64,000 nt of DNA from Algoriphagus sp. (GTDB lineage: Bacteria > Bacteroidota > Bacteroidia > Cytophagales > Cyclobacteriaceae). The position numbers and the translations under genes were made by a program. Below are positions 63,718 to 64,000 of this stretch, piece after piece. The stretch covers positions 21,806-85,805 of the forward strand of contig JAGXQZ010000069.1 in the NCBI GenBank assembly GCA_018336015.1. The letters are read 5' to 3'. Positions within the stretch are counted from its first letter, which is position 1. The number at the start of each line of letters is the position of its first letter. The notes beneath the pieces are model-generated. The model ran no database searches. It saw only the letters and a list, made by a program, of their open reading frames with translations, and had not been told where the DNA came from.

Positions 63718-64000
63718 AATCTTCAATTAGGAGATCAATTGAAAAAAATCTATGATATTTTCTTTTTCCAAAGTTCATTTTTTGATGAACGCATTTTTTT
63801 TCCATCATTATCAGTGCGTTAACTTGTTTTTGAGGTTTTTTCAGAAAAATGACTTGCTGAGAACATAAAAACGCAGATATTTGCACTCCCAAACGACGCG
63901 AACGGCATCGGGGATAAAGATGAGAGGATGGAGATTGGGGATTTATACCGGGTATATATGACCTGAGATTAATCTGGTCTTGAAGCGGGAAAAAAAGTTT
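63718..64000 (+). other. Non-coding end of the window
   Basis: No gene is supported. The stretch is AT-rich with no hairpin or periodic repeat I can see. A short - strand frame at 63707-63892 lacks features of a real gene. A gene may begin beyond position 64000. Confidence 0.6.

Overview
This window comes from a Bacteroidota chromosome, most likely Cytophagales (Cyclobacteriaceae, Algoriphagus-like). The evidence is a SusC/SusD pair, type IX secretion parts (PorP/SprF, a type B sorting domain, an OmpA/TPR/PD40 protein), DUF4407, DUF5995 and DUF779 families, TAnnTTTG promoter cores, and start codons without strong Shine-Dalgarno sequences. The genus is inferred from gene content, not from a marker gene.

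Layout. Positions 1-8152 hold an amino-acid block on the + strand: trpC(end)-trpF-trpB-trpA-aroF, then a histidine-rich leader peptide with an attenuator-like terminator, then phhA-hisH-hisA-hisF-hisIE. From trpB onward almost every junction in this block carries a long imperfect inverted repeat whose arms are short periodic units (mostly 7 bp, once 11 bp) ending just before the next start codon. Positions 8189-12007 hold ordinary chromosomal genes: an S41 protease lipoprotein, a Dabb-domain protein, an aldo/keto reductase and an unknown secreted protein.

Positions about 12200-21045 are a foreign island. It contains a truncated tyrosine integrase joined tail to tail with a truncated rteC (the scar of a conjugative transposon), then a co-directional cargo of msrA, trx, msrB, msrA, a 69-aa protein, lipoprotein msrA, gap, a redoxin, cysS and an AraC regulator. 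A 19-bp motif occurs in direct orientation at the left edge, between scar and cargo, and at the right edge next to typA. Two copies lie inside ~130-bp promoter plus leader-peptide modules. The cargo reads as a thiol and methionine oxidation defence set with spare copies of two cysteine-dependent housekeeping enzymes.

Positions 21103-44128 return to chromosome: typA, a BASS transporter, a DUF4407 protein, an antitoxin/PIN toxin pair, DUF5995, VIT1/CCC1, dipeptidase, DUF779-aldehyde dehydrogenase with a divergent AraC regulator, a glycosyltransferase, leuS, an M20 amidohydrolase, GNAT, queE and an OmpA-family protein. Two more copies of the ~130-bp heptad-armed repeat precede the GNAT gene and queE. 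Positions 44598-63717 contain susC-susD-lipoprotein, queD, lpxB, clpX-clpP-tig with tRNA-Leu, an RSH (p)ppGpp enzyme, fur, a STAS protein, purA, and a T9SS cargo protein with its PorP/SprF partner.

The observations most worth a second look are the periodic-arm hairpins at successive trp/his junctions, the His-leader attenuator in front of phhA-his, and the oxidation-defence island bounded and divided by att-like repeats.
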